From Halochromatium glycolicum (GTDB lineage Bacteria > Pseudomonadota > Gammaproteobacteria > Chromatiales > Chromatiaceae), in assembly GCF_016584085.1 (NCBI RefSeq), contig NZ_NRSJ01000009.1, positions 1 to 64,000 of the forward strand: DNA of 64,000 nucleotides, read 5' to 3'. The stretch's first letter is position 1, and each line of letters begins with the position of its first letter. Shown here in pieces: positions 1 to 8,663 of the stretch. Under the pieces are notes generated by a model, which was not told where the DNA came from, did no database searches, and saw only the letters and a program-made list of their open reading frames with translations. Made by a program: the position numbers and the translations under genes.

Positions 1-53
1 GCTTTTGTCCGATGGGTGTGCAACGATTGTTGTGTAGCGACTGCTCAACTGAG

Positions 54-126
54 GAGCCGGATGCGGGAATTCCGCACGTCCGGATCTGTGGGAACCACGG
101 GTGAGCAATCACCCGTGGTCACCCGG
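54..126 (+). ncRNA. 3' end of a group II intron (domains V and VI)
   Basis: Positions 54-87 fold as a group II intron domain V: GAGCCGG pairs with CCGGATC across a GC-rich distal hairpin (ATGCGG/CCGCAC), with the catalytic AGC at 55-57. Immediately after it, 94-119 is a near-perfect hairpin with a GCAA tetraloop (105-108), in the place of domain VI, and the intron would end near 126 (ACCCGGC). The reverse-transcriptase ORF, normally in domain IV upstream, would lie to the left of the window. Short ORFs crossing this stretch are not genes. Basis: sequence plus the known domain V consensus. Confidence 0.7.
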
Positions 127-173
127 CATACCCCCGCACCTCCACGATCCCGGGCTCGTCCAACAAACGGTTC

Positions 174-203
174 AGATCGTCGCTCGCTTCGCTCGGACGA
201 TCT
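174..203. other. inverted repeat downstream of the intron
   Basis: AGATCGTC and GACGATCT form an 8-bp stem around a 14-base GC-rich centre. It lies between the intron end and the first IS end. It could be a terminator stem in the flanking exon, but no T-run follows, so the role is open. Nothing else is visible in 127-240. Confidence 0.4.
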
Positions 204-240
204 AACCTTATTCGTTGAAGCGGACACATTTGGTTTCCTG

Positions 241-1760
241 ACTCGGCTTTGGCACTTTTCGGCCCCTCAGGCCGTCGCGGCACGCTGATCGAGCAAGCGC
301 TCTAAGCGCTGGGGTGAGATTTGGACAGGGTCCTGCGCGCCGGCTGAGGTGTCGAAATAGGATTCGCTCCAAATCCGGCGCCGGACCAAGGCTAGGCAGT
401 CGGAGAAGGTCGCCTCGGGCTTGAGATACCAGGCGCTCGAGCGCGCCAGGGTGGGCCAGTGCGCGCGCCAGCGATGCACCATCAGGCAGACCAGCGAAAA
501 CAGGGCCATCAGCACCGGCGTGGTGCGGGCGATGGCGAGCTCGCTCCACTGACGCTGGGTCTCGACGCCAAGATGGCGGCGGGTCTCCTCGAAGGTCACC
601 TCGAGCGACCAGCGCCAGACGAATAGCTCGATGACCCGCGCCGGGGTCAGGGTCAGCGCCGTGGTGAAGAATGCCTGCGCCGGCAGACGCCCCTCGGGAT
701 CGACCACCAGCACCCAGCGAATCGGCAGCGGCGTGATGCCGGGCGTGTGCCAGAGCGCGATGCCGCTGAGCACGCGCAGCGTTTTGCGCTGGCCGCGATA
801 CCAGGGCACCGTGACCACCTCGCCCTGGGTGCGCGCTTCCTCCACGCGGCTGGCCAGTTTGGCCAGGCGCGCGCCTGTCTGCGGCTTGCGCCCGCGCCGC
901 CCCGGCGGCACCGGTTCCGGTTTGGCAAACAGGCGCGCATCCAGGCGCAGGCGGCTGATCAGGGTGGCCTGGTGGGTCAGGCACTCCCAGCCCAGGCGGA
1001 TGCAGGCGTAGCGCCCATCGCCGATCAGCATCCACGGGCGCCGACCCCGCCAGCGGGCCACAAGGCGCACCATGACGAGCGTCCACTCCACGGTGGTGCG
1101 ATGTCGGCGACCCGCCGCGGTGTCGGCCTGCTCGGAGGGCATCAGCAGGGTCAGAAACGGCAGCGCCCACACCCGCTGGCTCCAGGGCACGGGCACCAAC
1201 AGCGCCATCACCAGCCATTCCACCCCCAGGCAGGTGACGACCTTGCCCCGGCTTGAGCGCACCGCATCCCGATAGACGCCTTTGGCCCGAATGCGCGGCC
1301 CGAAGCGCCGCTCCAGGGTCTCGTCGACCGCCATCACGATCGGCACGCCAGCCGGCAGGAGCGCCAGCAACAGCCCCAGCAGGATCTGCGCACCGCGCAG
1401 TCCCGACCAGCGCGCCCGGTTGAGCACGCGATGGTCACGCTCGAAGCGCCGCTCGCCCGACAGACCCATCGCGCGCAGCGCCGCCGTGACCGTGCGCGGC
1501 CCCTGCGCAAGCAGGGTGCCGATCACCAACACCTGCGCATGCGCCCAGCTCGGACGCGTGAACAGCACGGCAAACGGTTCTAAAACAGCTACAATCGTCA
1601 ACGGCAGAGCGGGCACGGGCGGGACAGTTTGGCGTTTTGGTCGACATCAGACGATACCGCTCGCTTCGCTCTGCCGCCAACCGCTCAGCCTCTGGCTGCG
1701 CCGCTGACGCCGGCCGCTCACCGGCGACAAGCCGCTTCGGCAAAATGGCCAAAGTCGAGT
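241..1760 (-). mobile_element. complete IS701-like insertion sequence
   Basis: The element is bounded by imperfect terminal inverted repeats: 241-259 (ACTCGGCTTTGGCACTTTT) and the reverse complement of 1742-1760 (ACTCGACTTTGGCCATTTT), 16 of 19 identical. It holds one transposase gene filling 267-1616 on the minus strand. Length is about 1.5 kb. No clear target-site duplication is visible at the flanks. Confidence 0.75.
267..1616 (-). CDS. IS701-like DDE transposase
   Basis: A 449-residue DDE-superfamily transposase with the probable catalytic residues in sequence: the first Asp in AVDETLERR (about residue 97), the second in LIGDGRYA (about residue 200), and the Glu in the C-terminal LEVTFEETRRHLG, preceded by the FVWRW motif typical of these families. 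The length is normal and no frameshift is seen, so the copy may be active. It sits alone between the inverted repeats of its element. Assignment to IS701 rather than another DDE_5-type family is from remembered motifs. Confidence 0.85.
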   Translation of the reverse strand: MPALPLTIVAVLEPFAVLFTRPSWAHAQVLVIGTLLAQGPRTVTAALRAMGLSGERRFERDHRVLNRARWSGLRGAQILLGLLLALLPAGVPIVMAVDETLERRFGPRIRAKGVYRDAVRSSRGKVVTCLGVEWLVMALLVPVPWSQRVWALPFLTLLMPSEQADTAAGRRHRTTVEWTLVMVRLVARWRGRRPWMLIGDGRYACIRLGWECLTHQATLISRLRLDARLFAKPEPVPPGRRGRKPQTGARLAKLASRVEEARTQGEVVTVPWYRGQRKTLRVLSGIALWHTPGITPLPIRWVLVVDPEGRLPAQAFFTTALTLTPARVIELFVWRWSLEVTFEETRRHLGVETQRQWSELAIARTTPVLMALFSLVCLMVHRWRAHWPTLARSSAWYLKPEATFSDCLALVRRRIWSESYFDTSAGAQDPVQISPQRLERLLDQRAATA

Positions 1761-2001
1761 TATAGGTATAGAGGTTCTTTCGATAAGCAACAGGGACATG
1801 TCTGAGACCTTGGGAAAGGTGGCATAATCGCTCTCATTTCGTGTTCGCAGCCAGTTGAGTTACACCCAACAAGTGGCTCAGCTCCGATCCAGTGCCGCGC
1901 ACCGAACTCAGCGCATGCTGTTACCGCCTTACGGGCGCCGTATTGGTCGGGCTAGCCATACGTTAGCTTCCAGACGACAGCCGAACAATTGTGTGTGAGA
2001 T

Positions 2002-2154
2002 ATGGCGAAGTCCGTTTACATCGAATCATCCGTTGTCAGTTACCTCACGTCGAGGCCGAGTCGGGATTTGGTAATTGCCGGGCACCAAGCATCAACGCAC
2101 GAATGGTGGAATGAGGCGCGATCGGTTTATGAGGTCTTCATCCTGAATCCGTGA
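2002..2154 (+). pseudogene. PIN-domain (VapC-type) toxin, 5' fragment cut by an IS
   Basis: The first 48 codons encode the start of a PIN protein: MAKSVYIESSVVSYL with the conserved acidic residue (Glu8) and the SRPSRDLVIAGHQ segment of a recognisable VapC-like family. At 2146 the reading frame enters the left inverted repeat of the IS1380-type element, and the stop at 2152-2154 comes from the IS. The remaining two thirds are not found on the other side (3843 onward), so sequence was also lost there. Positions 1761-2001 upstream show no gene and no convincing antitoxin. Confidence 0.75.
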
Positions 2155-3842
2155 GCTAAATGAATGAGTAATGGCGAAAAATGCTGCCGAAACAGCGCGA
2201 TGGTGGTAAAATAGGCATCTTTACCACATCACCCATTTGGTGGCGCCATGCGGCAATTCGTCATTGAGCAATCGGCGGCTGATCTGACCTCTCACGCGGG
2301 CCTTGGGCTCATTGGCCGGGCGCTGCATCATCATACCGACTTGGCCGATGCGGCGAGCGCTGTCTCGGATGTGCGCCCGGACGCGATCCAGCACCGGGAC
2401 ATTTTGGCCAGTTATATCGCCTTGGTGTGTTTGGGCAAGAGCGATTTTGAGGCGGTCACCGCCTTTCGCGCGGACGAATTCTTCTACGAGGCCCTGGGCC
2501 TGCGCGACGTCCCCTCGGAGGCGACGCTGCGCCAGCGCCTGGATGAGCACGCGCAGGCCTTCCGCAGCGCGGTCGATCAGGCCTCGGAGGACTTCCTGCG
2601 GCGGGTGGGCGCACCGATCACCCCGCTGGCGAATGGGCTGGTGCCGTTGGACTGCGATGTCAGTCCGTTCGATAACGGGCGCACCCACAAGGAGGGCGTC
2701 TCGCGTACGTACAAGGGCTGTGATGGGTACGCGCCGATGCTGGCCTACCTGGGCCAGGAGGGCTGGTGTGTGGAAGTCGAGCTGCGTGAAGGCCGCCAGC
2801 ATTGTCAGAAGGACACCCCGGCGCTGCTCGCTCGGGTGCTGGAGCGCACCCGGCGCTTGCTCCCGACGTATCAGGGGGTGCTGCTGCGCCTGGACAGCGG
2901 CAACGATGCGTTGGAGAACATCGCTGCGGTGTTCGCGCACAACGAACAGCATCCGCAAGCCGCCCAGGTCCACCACCTGATCAAGTGGAACCCGCGCCAG
3001 GAGCGCCCGGAGGATTGGCTGGCGTATGCCGAGAGCCAGGAGTCGGACGCGCACTGGAGCACGCCGCGCCCGGGCAAGCGCGTGGCGCTGTTCAGCGTCG
3101 TCGAGGATCGGGTCGATGGCGAGTATGAAGACACCCTGCGCCGGGTGATGCGCGTCACCGAGCGCACCATCGACCAGGACGGCCAAGCCCTGCTGGTCCC
3201 GGAGATCACGCTTGAGGGCTGGTGGACCAGCCTGTGGCAGGCGGAGGCGAGCATCATCAGCTGGTATGCCGAGCATGGCACCAGCGAGCAGTTCCACAGT
3301 GAGTTCAAGACCGACCTGGACCTGGAGCGCTTCCCCTCGGGCAAATTCGCCACCAACGCCCTGGTGCTGACCTGTGCGCAGCTGGCCTACAACCTGCTGC
3401 GCTGGATCGGACAGGAAGGGCTGCTCGGCGCCAAGGCCCCGCCAAGGCATCGCGCCAAACGCCGGCGCCTGCGCACGGTGATGCAGGAGCTGATCGACCT
3501 GGCGGCACGGCTGGTGCGCACCGGCCGCCGTCTGAAGCTGGTGTTCGGTGCGCAGTGCCCGGCGGTGACGATCTATCGTGCTTTGTATCTGCAGTTGGCG
3601 GTGACGTAGCACCGCCACCCCCTCATCCCGCCCATCCTGAGACGACGCGGCGCGCTCCGAGGAGGGCGTGCGCCTGGCTGCAGCGCACATCCGGCTCACG
3701 CGCATGAAAAACCCACATTCGCCTCGTCGTTGAGGCGAATGCCATGGCAATCCAGCGCACTCGGCCTTCATCGCAACCAATCTCTAAACCGCGCATGCCT
3801 TTCGATGGAAACCTCCGTTTGGTGCTATTCACCTCACGGATT
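2146..3842 (+). mobile_element. complete IS1380-family insertion sequence
   Basis: About 1.7 kb, bounded by inverted repeats beginning AATCCGTGAG: left at 2146, right as the reverse complement ending at 3842; the next bases (CTAAATG versus GTGAATA) also match partly. It contains one full-length transposase. The left end interrupts the PIN-domain gene. The right flank is a decayed intron-protein remnant, so the two sides were not contiguous in one gene and a deletion probably followed insertion. Confidence 0.8.
2248..3609 (+). CDS. IS1380-family transposase
   Basis: A 453-residue protein with IS1380 landmarks: VPLDCDVSPFDN with a catalytic Asp near residue 135, RLDSGNDA with the second Asp near residue 217, and the C-terminal Glu in TSEQFHSEFKTDLDLE. 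Length is normal for the family and the frame is intact, so it may be mobile. ATG 2248 is the first plausible start after the left inverted repeat. Confidence 0.9.
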   Translation: MRQFVIEQSAADLTSHAGLGLIGRALHHHTDLADAASAVSDVRPDAIQHRDILASYIALVCLGKSDFEAVTAFRADEFFYEALGLRDVPSEATLRQRLDEHAQAFRSAVDQASEDFLRRVGAPITPLANGLVPLDCDVSPFDNGRTHKEGVSRTYKGCDGYAPMLAYLGQEGWCVEVELREGRQHCQKDTPALLARVLERTRRLLPTYQGVLLRLDSGNDALENIAAVFAHNEQHPQAAQVHHLIKWNPRQERPEDWLAYAESQESDAHWSTPRPGKRVALFSVVEDRVDGEYEDTLRRVMRVTERTIDQDGQALLVPEITLEGWWTSLWQAEASIISWYAEHGTSEQFHSEFKTDLDLERFPSGKFATNALVLTCAQLAYNLLRWIGQEGLLGAKAPPRHRAKRRRLRTVMQELIDLAARLVRTGRRLKLVFGAQCPAVTIYRALYLQLAVT

Positions 3843-4043
3843 TACGTGCTGATCAAGCCCTAGCGGTTTGTCCGCCATTCGTTATCCGGGTTTGCGTGGC
3901 CAGCGCGCGGGACTAATGCCCGTCCAGATCGCGGTTCGCATCCGTGTCCGCAAAGCCCTCAGCTGGCGAATGCGATCGCGCAACCGTCGCCACTGCTTCC
4001 AGTCGCATAGGCGGATGCGCCGCCGCAGCCAGTAGTCCGACTC
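3843..4043 (-). pseudogene. group II intron-encoded protein, C-terminal remnant
   Basis: Read on the minus strand from 4043, the frame gives a maturase-like stretch containing YWLRRRIRLCDWKQWRR, typical of the C-terminal X-domain region of bacterial intron-encoded reverse transcriptases. The frame has a TAA at 3882-3884 and ends at the right inverted repeat of the IS1380-type element. The upstream part is out of frame or lost. It points the opposite way to the intron end at 54-126, so it belongs to another copy. Family call is from motif memory. Confidence 0.5.
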
Positions 4044-4564
4044 TTACATCGAAACCAAGAGCGCCATCCATGTGGCGCATGTCTATTGTGTGCGCAAGCG
4101 CAACTTCGGCGGGCAGCGCTTCGCGCTGTGTGACGAACTCGCCACCACAGTTGGACGCGATGACGCACTTGTCCGCGGCTACGTTCAGCACCAAGAGCAA
4201 GAGCGTCAACGCCTCGACCAATTGCAGTTCTGGAGCTGCACGGCAGCCTTTAGCCGGTCCAATATCCGTGGGTCCGGGTTAGCGTCCCCCGGCCGGTTTG
4301 AGCGGCCCGCCCATTGAGCCCACCCGGTTTCGCCAGCGGATGGTTACTCACCGAATTTTGACGGAGCGGATTGTTGCTTGTGCTTGCATCACTGGAAGCG
4401 CCGCATCATCAAGCGTTGGTGCGGTTTGGGGTGGCGGTCGTCATGGGTGCAAGCGCGTTGCCAGGCGACGGCGGGATCTAGGCTTGGCGACAAAGCGCTC
4501 CGGATCTAGCTCGAACAATCAATGCGGCAGCACCGTCGTGGTTTTGCTATTCTGAGGGAAAGCG
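4044..4564. other. gene-free stretch of degraded mobile DNA
   Basis: No reading frame here has convincing codon use or family motifs; short frames on both strands overlap each other. It lies between an intron-protein remnant and an IS91-type remnant, so it is probably decayed mobile-element sequence. I see no promoter or RNA gene. Confidence 0.4.
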
Positions 4565-4914
4565 CTATATCTGCGTGCTCGACGGACGCCCTTGTTCAAA
4601 ACATGCTGAAAATATCTGCGTTAAGCACTGCGCGCCCGGCAGGGTGTGGACCTCATCGTACTGGCGTTTGGCCTGCTGGTAGCGAAAGATCACCCGGCCG
4701 TTTCGGCAGGCGAGAATATCACTCTCGCTGCCGACACCGCGATAACGATAGCGCCCAACATAGACAAGCGCCTTCTCCACGTAGTCCACACGCTTGCGGC
4801 GGACGACGTAGCCGTTGGTGACCGCGGCCGGAAGTGGCCGCCCTTGGTTGAAATGGCCGCCAGCAGCTTGGCCCAGAGTCTTAGAGAAATGATGCAACAA
4901 AAGAGTATAAGCAT
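4565..4914 (-). pseudogene. IS91-family transposase remnant, frameshifted
   Basis: Two overlapping minus-strand frames join into one IS91-like C-terminal part. The upstream frame (from 4914) gives LWAKLLAAIS; the downstream frame gives KALVYVGRYRYRGV, ACRNGRVIFRYQ and HTLPGAQ, matching the usual YLGRYLYRGV...FRY...LPG order. A frameshift lies near 4810-4850. The N-terminal zinc-binding part and the two catalytic tyrosines are missing. No ends of an IS91 element are recognisable. Confidence 0.65.
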
Positions 4915-5045
4915 CTCTGATTCCGCACGCCATTTAGCGATGTCTAACGGTTATTGACGATGAATAAATTCAGGAGGGCGCTCGATCTGGCAGTTGAGAT
5001 TGGTTGCTGCCATGTGAATTTTCGGTTTTGGTTGGCCAAGTGTTC

Positions 5046-5131
5046 TTAGAAGTCCTAACAGAATGACTTCTGCGGCCTTCGAAGTCAGACATTTGTGCAA
5101 GTCAAGCGGGCGGTTTGATAGCGCTTCTTAG
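5046..5131. repeat. dispersed MITE-like repeat, copy A
   Basis: About 86 bp with imperfect terminal inverted repeats (TTAGAAGTCCTAACAGAA on the left; CTAAGAAGCGCTATCAAA as the reverse complement of the right end). Related copies lie at 11903-11990 and 30704-30791, all sharing a CAAGCGG...TTGATAG block near the right end. No ORF fits inside. It sits just before the island at 5187-6368. Confidence 0.6.
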
Positions 5132-5186
5132 AAATTCACTTGGCTCTAGCGTCGAACGTGAGTGCATGCGAGAAGAGGGACATATC

Positions 5187-5657
5187 ATGGGAGAGCCTCG
5201 AGAACCGACTTCTAGCCGTTGGGCCATCCGGATCGCTGGTGCTGCCAGCGCTGGCGTGGTCGTTGCTGGTGAGGTAGTGATTGCCGAGATCTGTGACCCG
5301 GTCACTCGTATTGGTGCAGCTTTTCGGTATCTGGGTGGCGGAGGCGGTGTAGGCATTGGGGAAGCTCGAATTCCATCTCCGCCAGGAGGTTTGAGCGGTG
5401 CCTCTAATTGGGAGCATTTCACGCTGCCACGACCGATACCATTATCCGGATTCGAAGGCGGGGGAAGCGTGACCGCAGCGGGCCTTGGCGTCGGCGGCCA
5501 CGGTGTAGGAAGTACCGTCCTGATTTTCTCAAACCCCGGCCGCTTGACAGGAAGAAACGTCAACGTGGAATTTTCCGGAGCCCCTCTGATGGGGGCCGGT
5601 TTTACCGCAACGACTGGTAACTGGACGATGTCGTCCCTCTATCCGATGCGCCAATAG
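5187..5657 (+). CDS. glycine-rich protein of unknown function
   Basis: I do not recognise a family for this 156-residue protein. A hydrophobic stretch near residues 18-36 (AGAASAGVVVAGEVV) could be a membrane or export segment. The middle is very glycine-rich (YLGGGGGVGIGEAR; GLGVGGHGVGS), and the C-terminal third alternates polar and hydrophobic residues, suggesting beta strands. ATG 5187 is preferred because GAGAAGAGGGA lies just upstream; in-frame starts at 5115 and 5166 are possible. The papain-like protease gene follows 180 bp later on the same strand, so the two may be partners. A VapA-like small barrel is only a guess. Confidence 0.5.
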   Translation: MGEPREPTSSRWAIRIAGAASAGVVVAGEVVIAEICDPVTRIGAAFRYLGGGGGVGIGEARIPSPPGGLSGASNWEHFTLPRPIPLSGFEGGGSVTAAGLGVGGHGVGSTVLIFSNPGRLTGRNVNVEFSGAPLMGAGFTATTGNWTMSSLYPMRQ

Positions 5658-5837
5658 CCCACAATAGATACGAATGAGTAGTTTGTCTCCATTCTCTTCT
5701 GACGCGGCAAATACGGCGCCCCGTACGGCCGGTGCTCCGCTGTCGCGCCCCGCCCCTGTTCCGTTCCGCGCCGCACGTTCTGCAGCTGGCTGTGCGGCAA
5801 GAGAGAAGATACAGCTATCTGTCTGGAGAAGCTCGTT

Positions 5838-6368
5838 ATGGCCATCAGCTACGTGGTACCAGGAATAATTTCTCCAATCAGGCAGCGCAACTCTATGAGT
5901 TGCTGGGCTGCCATGTTTACCATGATGTATTCGTGGCAGCACAAGACTTCCGTGCCGGTTGAAACAGCTGTCGCAACGCTAGGTCAACACTATCTCGATG
6001 TGTACCGTCGAAATACTGGGTTATCGATTGCTGACAACCGAAATTTAGCGCGCGCTGCAGGCATAATTGCCGAGCCGCTGCAGAATTGGAGCATTGAAGG
6101 GTGGGCGAGCCTCTTGCGACGGCACGGCCTCTTATGGACCAGTTATGCCTGGCAAACATCCTCACGGAGAGGGCGGCATATAATTATCTTTTACGGTCTC
6201 CAGCATGATACTCGGAGAGGGCAGCTCGTGCTATATATTGATCCGTCAGATGGGGCTCGCCATCAGATGCCGTTTTCTAGGGCGGTGGCACAGCACGAAT
6301 TAGGATTCACGATAACCCCTCTCAGTGATGCTCTGCTAGGACAATTCTCTCAAGTTATTCATTACTAG
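5838..6368 (+). CDS. papain-like cysteine protease (C70/AvrRpt2-like)
   Basis: A 176-residue protein with a papain-like triad: Cys in NSMSCWAAM (about residue 22), His in GRHIIIFYG (about 113) and Asp in LYIDPSDG (about 134). The compact size and the Q-x(4)-SCWAA context match the C70/C39-like group, which includes secreted effectors and toxin domains. There is no signal peptide. ATG 5838 has a strong ribosome site (GGAGAAG). Base composition is less GC-rich than the core genes and the neighbours are transposon remnants, so recent transfer is likely. Partner and substrate are unknown; the glycine-rich protein upstream is the candidate. Confidence 0.65.
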   Translation: MAISYVVPGIISPIRQRNSMSCWAAMFTMMYSWQHKTSVPVETAVATLGQHYLDVYRRNTGLSIADNRNLARAAGIIAEPLQNWSIEGWASLLRRHGLLWTSYAWQTSSRRGRHIIIFYGLQHDTRRGQLVLYIDPSDGARHQMPFSRAVAQHELGFTITPLSDALLGQFSQVIHY

Positions 6369-6779
6369 CCAACCGCCGAGTCGGCAAATGAGCAATACAC
6401 ACAGACGTCGAGACGTCTAGCGCCATCAATGCCCTACACTCGCAGTCGATAAGACTTGTGGGTGCGTCAGCGTTAATAAGGCTAGGTCATTATCATGAGC
6501 CGATGCGGCGTCGGTGGCGCGCGCGATGGTCCAGCCCGTCAAAGCCCGAACGAATGCTTCGCAGTACGAGGCTCGCTAACTGGAACTCAAGCCGAATCGT
6601 TGAGCTGCGATTGCAGTCTTCAGAGATCAGAGCGGCAAGCGCTACCACGTATTTCCTGCTGATCTTGGCCTCGCGTTCACTTTAGTGCTTGCCATCGATC
6701 TCGAGGCCGCGCATGATCAGCGCTGCCGGTTTGATTTTGGGTAGGCGCGCTTGTATCAGCGGGCGTTATGCCCATGCCA
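6369..6779. other. gene-free stretch with a faint minus-strand remnant
   Basis: No intact gene. On the minus strand, about 6480-6685, two frames contain coding-like text (KYVVALAALISED, then after a shift ALTGWTIARATDAAS) that looks like a frameshifted fragment of a mobile-element protein, but I cannot name the family. No terminator or promoter stands out. Confidence 0.35.
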
Positions 6780-7088
6780 TTACCCATAAGTCGCCCCCAC
6801 GCTGCGCTGAGCCTCCAGTGCGAGCACAAAACCCGGGATCCTTTGTAGTCCGATCCAGAGTGTTTTCGGTCCCGGGAAGCCATCGCTGTTGCGATTGAGA
6901 AAGTCCCCCAAGCTGGCGACCATCCGCACCATGGTATCCAGTGACGGCGGCTGCTCGGGTGGCGGCTTGCGCTGGGTAACCAGATAGGCCGCCCTCCACT
7001 CCTCATCGGCGAACACCGTATCGCACGGCATCTGCGGGCACTCGCGCCCGAGCAGGGCCAGGTACAACACCCGCCAGTCGATCGATCA
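6780..7088 (-). pseudogene. IS4/Tn5-type transposase, C-terminal remnant
   Basis: About 100 codons from the C-terminal part of a Tn5-like IS4 transposase: DWRVLYLALLGRECP, EEWRAAYLVTQRKPPP, then GDFLNRNSDGFPGPKTLW and IGLQR. This order is characteristic of the Tn5-type dimerisation region. The catalytic core and N-terminus are missing; the fragment begins abruptly at about 7088 beside an ATCGATC-rich junction. The frame closes normally at 6780. Confidence 0.7.
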
Positions 7089-7374
7089 TATCGATCGTCG
7101 TCGCTTGGCGAACTATCGAAAGCTGCTGCGCGAGAATGTGCTGGCGACAGCGACCTTGGCTGAGCAACGCGCCCAGGGTCGGGCTCTTGCGAAGATCGTG
7201 AAAGCGGGCAAGAGGGTCAAAAAAGATCGGACAAGACGTTATTCATCGGTACCAGGTCGGTCACGGCGATGGCCAGTGGAGTGCGCCTTCGACGTAATCT
7301 GTCGGGCACCGGCGCTGCGAGTGTCAGCGTCGCTCAAGTTTGGGTATGGTTTCGTTCATGACAGAGAACCTTGA
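7087..7374 (+). pseudogene. short C-terminal fragment, possibly RsgA GTPase
   Basis: The frame starts inside coding-like sequence (RRRLANYRKLLREN followed by a basic tail, KAGKRVKKDR) that resembles the end of ribosome-associated GTPases such as RsgA. After about residue 45 the translation turns into arginine/serine-rich noise that runs into the mnmA start. The upstream part is cut at the IS4-remnant junction. The family call is weak; it may simply be an unrelated basic peptide. Confidence 0.25.
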
Positions 7375-8483
7375 TCATCAAACCCGTGTCGCAGGCTAAG
7401 CCGCGGCGCGTCATCATCGGCCTCTCCGGCGGCGTCGATTCCGCTGTCGCGGCGCATCTCCTGCTGGATCAGGGCTATGCCGTCGAGGCCCTGTTCATGA
7501 AGAACTGGGAGGAGGACGACGAGCCTGGTTATTGCGCGGCGGCCGAGGATCTGGCCGATGCCGAGGCGGTCGCCGAGCGGCTCGGCATCCGGCTGCACCG
7601 GGTCAACTTCGCGACCGAGTACTGGGATCGCGTCTTCGAGCACTTCCTGGCCGAGTATCGCGCGCTGCGGACGCCGAATCCGGACGTGCTCTGCAACAAG
7701 GAGGTCAAGTTCAAGGCGTTCCTGGATCACGCCCTGACCCTCGGTGCCGATGCGATCGCGACCGGCCACTATGCGCGCGTCACGCACGCAGGCGATGGCG
7801 CGCACCTGCGCCTGGCCGTCGATGCGAACAAGGACCAGACCTACTTCCTGCATCAGCTCAGCCAGGCGCAGCTTGCCCGTGCGCTGTTCCCGCTGGTCGA
7901 TCTGACCAAGGCCGAGGTGCGGGACCGCGCTCGCTCTCTCGGGCTTGCAAACGCCGAGAAGAAGGACAGCACCGGGATCTGCTTCATCGGCGAGCGGCGG
8001 TTCGCCGACTTCCTCGATCGCTACCTGCCGCGCAATCCGGGGCCGATCATGACCCCGGAAGGCGCGGTCGTCGGCGAGCATCGAGGGCTCGCCTGGTACA
8101 CCATCGGGCAGCGTCAGGGGCTCGGTATCGGCGGGGTCGCCGAGCATGGCGAGGCACCCTGGTTCGTCGCCGCCAAGGCCGTCGAGTGCAACGCGCTGAT
8201 CGTCGTCCAGGGCGGGGCCCATCCGCTGCTCTGGTCGCGCGAGCTGACCGCGGAACCGCCGCACTGGATCGCGGGGCGCCCGCCCGGGCCGGTGCCGTTG
8301 CGCTGCTGGTGCCGATTGCGGCACCGGCAACCGCTGCAGCGCTGCACGATAATTCGCTACGATAGCCGGATGTGTCGGGTTCGCTTCGATGAGCCGCAGC
8401 GTGCGATCACCCCCGGTCAGTCGGCCGTGTTCTACCTTGACGACGAATGCCTGGGTGGTTGCGTGATTCGAGAGGCCGCGTAG
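7371..8483 (+). CDS. mnmA: tRNA-specific 2-thiouridylase MnmA
   Basis: MnmA activates tRNA U34 with ATP and inserts sulfur relayed by the Tus proteins, making the 2-thio part of mnm5s2U in Lys, Glu and Gln tRNAs. The 370 residues show the PP-loop SGGVDS (19-24), the catalytic Cys108 in [12 protein letters not shown] and the partner Cys204 in [10 protein letters not shown], followed by the normal C-terminal beta-barrel. Length is typical. The start is TTG 7371 with AGAGAA upstream; GTG 7386 is an alternative. hflD follows, the usual gammaproteobacterial arrangement. Confidence 0.95.
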   Translation: MIIKPVSQAKPRRVIIGLSGGVDSAVAAHLLLDQGYAVEALFMKNWEEDDEPGYCAAAEDLADAEAVAERLGIRLHRVNFATEYWDRVFEHFLAEYRALRTPNPDVLCNKEVKFKAFLDHALTLGADAIATGHYARVTHAGDGAHLRLAVDANKDQTYFLHQLSQAQLARALFPLVDLTKAEVRDRARSLGLANAEKKDSTGICFIGERRFADFLDRYLPRNPGPIMTPEGAVVGEHRGLAWYTIGQRQGLGIGGVAEHGEAPWFVAAKAVECNALIVVQGGAHPLLWSRELTAEPPHWIAGRPPGPVPLRCWCRLRHRQPLQRCTIIRYDSRMCRVRFDEPQRAITPGQSAVFYLDDECLGGCVIREAA

Positions 8484-8663
8484 CATCGGCCTGTGTTTGT
8501 GCCCTTGTTGGCGCGAGAGTGGTCCGTTGTGCGGTGCGCGCTGGCCATTGCGTTATCTGCCCGGGCCGCGATAGGTCAGATGCCCGAAACCCAGTGGGCG
8601 CCTGTCAGCGCCGGCGGCCCGTCGCGCCGAACCCAGTATTTTAGCGTTCGAGATCCGATATCC

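Noticed and set aside
16..288. Small ORF spanning the group II intron end
   Set aside because: It crosses domain V, domain VI and the IS boundary, so it cannot be one gene.
5674..5868. 64-codon ORF between the glycine-rich protein and the protease
   Set aside because: No ribosome site, Arg/Ala/Pro-rich composition, and it overlaps the protease start in another frame.
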